A stretch of 64,000 nt of DNA from JBBKWU01 sp037969035 (GTDB taxonomy: Bacteria > Pseudomonadota > Alphaproteobacteria > Micavibrionales > Micavibrionaceae), in the NCBI GenBank assembly GCA_037969035.1, contig JBBKWU010000019.1:1-64000 (forward strand), written 5' to 3'. The notes under the pieces were generated by a model, which saw only the letters and a list, made by a program, of their open reading frames with translations, ran no database searches and was not told the DNA's origin. Below, one piece after another: positions 63,475 through 64,000 of the stretch. Each line of letters begins with the position of its first letter. Positions within the stretch are counted from its first letter, which is position 1. The translations under genes and the position numbers were made by a program.

Positions 63475-64000
63475 CGTCATCATCATTATTTGATGTGTCG
63501 GTCGGTTGTTCAGCACCATCAGTTTTGTTTTCTGCCGGTTTTTTACCAAGTAAGGCGTCCATTGCGCTTTTGCCAGCATCACGTAATTCTTTTTTGCTGT
63601 CATCGTCGATTTCGGCGGCGGGTAATTCTGTCGGTGTATCGCTATCTTTTTCGGATTCACTGACGATGTCTTTCCAGTTTTTAGGCTGCTTTGCTTCTGC
63701 GGAAGCGGGCGGTTGTTCTGGAGTTGCTTCGGTCGGCGGTGTTGGTGCTGGAGGCACCTCTTCTGCAGCGGCTTTTGGAGGTTCTTCTTTTGCGGTCTCG
63801 GCTGGTGGTGTAGCTGGTGCACTGCTCTCTGTTTTTGGCGGTGGTTTTGTCGAGAAGAAGGACATCGGATTGGCACTGCCAGCTTCTGCTGGTGGCGTTG
63901 CTGCATCCGGTGCTTTTTCTGGTGTTGTAGCAGTTGATGGCGTGGCGTCTTTAGGCGCGGCAACGGGAGCTGCTGCAGCGGCGGGAGGTATTGCTTCTGG
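63461..64000 (-). CDS. Pro/Ala/Glu-rich protein, 5' end cut by window
   Basis: The minus frame stays open to the end of the window, so the N-terminus is missing; about 179 residues are visible. They are low complexity (Pro, Ala, Glu, Lys), with a possible folded stretch WKDIVSESEKD and helix ELRDAGKSAMDALLGKKPAE and an Asp-rich end. An internal ATG at 63865 is a less likely start. It overlaps the pilin-like gene and probably forms an operon with it. Confidence 0.6.
   Translation of the reverse strand, partial: PEAIPPAAAAAPVAAPKDATPSTATTPEKAPDAATPPAEAGSANPMSFFSTKPPPKTESSAPATPPAETAKEEPPKAAAEEVPPAPTPPTEATPEQPPASAEAKQPKNWKDIVSESEKDSDTPTELPAAEIDDDSKKELRDAGKSAMDALLGKKPAENKTDGAEQPTDTSNNDDDDASK

Noticed and set aside
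62794..63963. A single 389-residue minus-strand ORF
   Set aside because: Its first 160 residues are Gln/Arg/His-rich nonsense, the shadow of the overlapping Pro/Ala-rich gene; only the part from about 63474 is real.
1..64000. tRNA, rRNA, tmRNA, CRISPR arrays or prophage
   Set aside because: Intergenic regions were scanned for tRNA T-loop motifs, repeat-spacer patterns, integrases and transposases; none was seen.

Overview
The window reads as a chromosomal segment of a free-living alphaproteobacterium. The evidence is an Usg-family protein, a DUF1674 (SDHAF4-like) protein, a eukaryotic-type NADP isocitrate dehydrogenase, a COX15-type heme A synthase, a thioredoxin-reductase-like ferredoxin-NADP reductase, a CIRCE-controlled groESL operon, a small 4.5S-type SRP RNA and the linked block mutM / rpsT / dnaA / dnaN / recF / gyrB. 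The gene content would fit a Micavibrio- or Rhodospirillales-like lineage, but the exact taxon cannot be fixed from sequence reading alone. No rRNA, tRNA, CRISPR array, intact insertion sequence or prophage was seen. Most of the window is ordinary core genome; accessory or unknown genes sit between conserved blocks.

Layout. 1-7.4 kb: the end of an acyl carrier protein gene, a small Cys-rich DUF5679-like protein, an exported HExxH protein, the tldD-pmbA protease pair closed by a terminator, and a 531-aa unknown. 7.7-14.4 kb: a cold-shock protein, a site-2 protease, the SRP RNA with a clear promoter, a two-gene GNAT operon, dnaX-ybaB followed by a predicted heavy-metal exporter where recR is usually found, and xthA. 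14.4-25.8 kb: a 52-aa DUF1674 gene, chorismate mutase, rsmB, an Mrr-type restriction endonuclease, rpe, a heparinase II/III-like protein, a second HExxH protein, a TsaE-like P-loop protein, radA, cvpA-purF and a short-chain dehydrogenase. 25.9-31.2 kb (mostly minus strand): der, bamB and a YfgM-like protein in the usual order, with a palindromic MITE-like element between bamB and der, then a MetF-like and a thioredoxin-like protein. 31.3-32.7 kb: three small unknown ORFs that look like diverged tandem paralogues. 32.8-41.7 kb: icd with an overlapping L,D-transpeptidase, a lipoprotein, amiC, rne with a long leader, a probable non-coding RNA and a secreted protein. 41.8-48 kb: a glycosyltransferase, two unknowns, heme A synthase, ferredoxin-NADP reductase and usg. 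48.1-50.4 kb: CIRCE and groESL. 50.5-62.8 kb: an M16 peptidase, mutM, rpsT, a hairpin-rich leader, dnaA, dnaN, recF, gyrB, an orphan Imm63-family immunity protein and argS. 62.8-64 kb: a pilin-like protein and a truncated Pro/Ala-rich protein.

Functional themes are replication initiation and the clamp system (dnaA, dnaN, dnaX, recF, gyrB), envelope assembly and cell-wall work (bamB, amiC, L,D-transpeptidase, site-2 protease), proteostasis (groESL, tldD/pmbA, M16) and central metabolism (icd, rpe, purF). The most interesting leads are the three-gene paralogous cluster with a promoter whose start coincides with the ATG, a group of genes that look leaderless, the rne-downstream ncRNA candidate, the MITE-like element at the der start, the hairpin array before dnaA and the orphan Imm63 gene.
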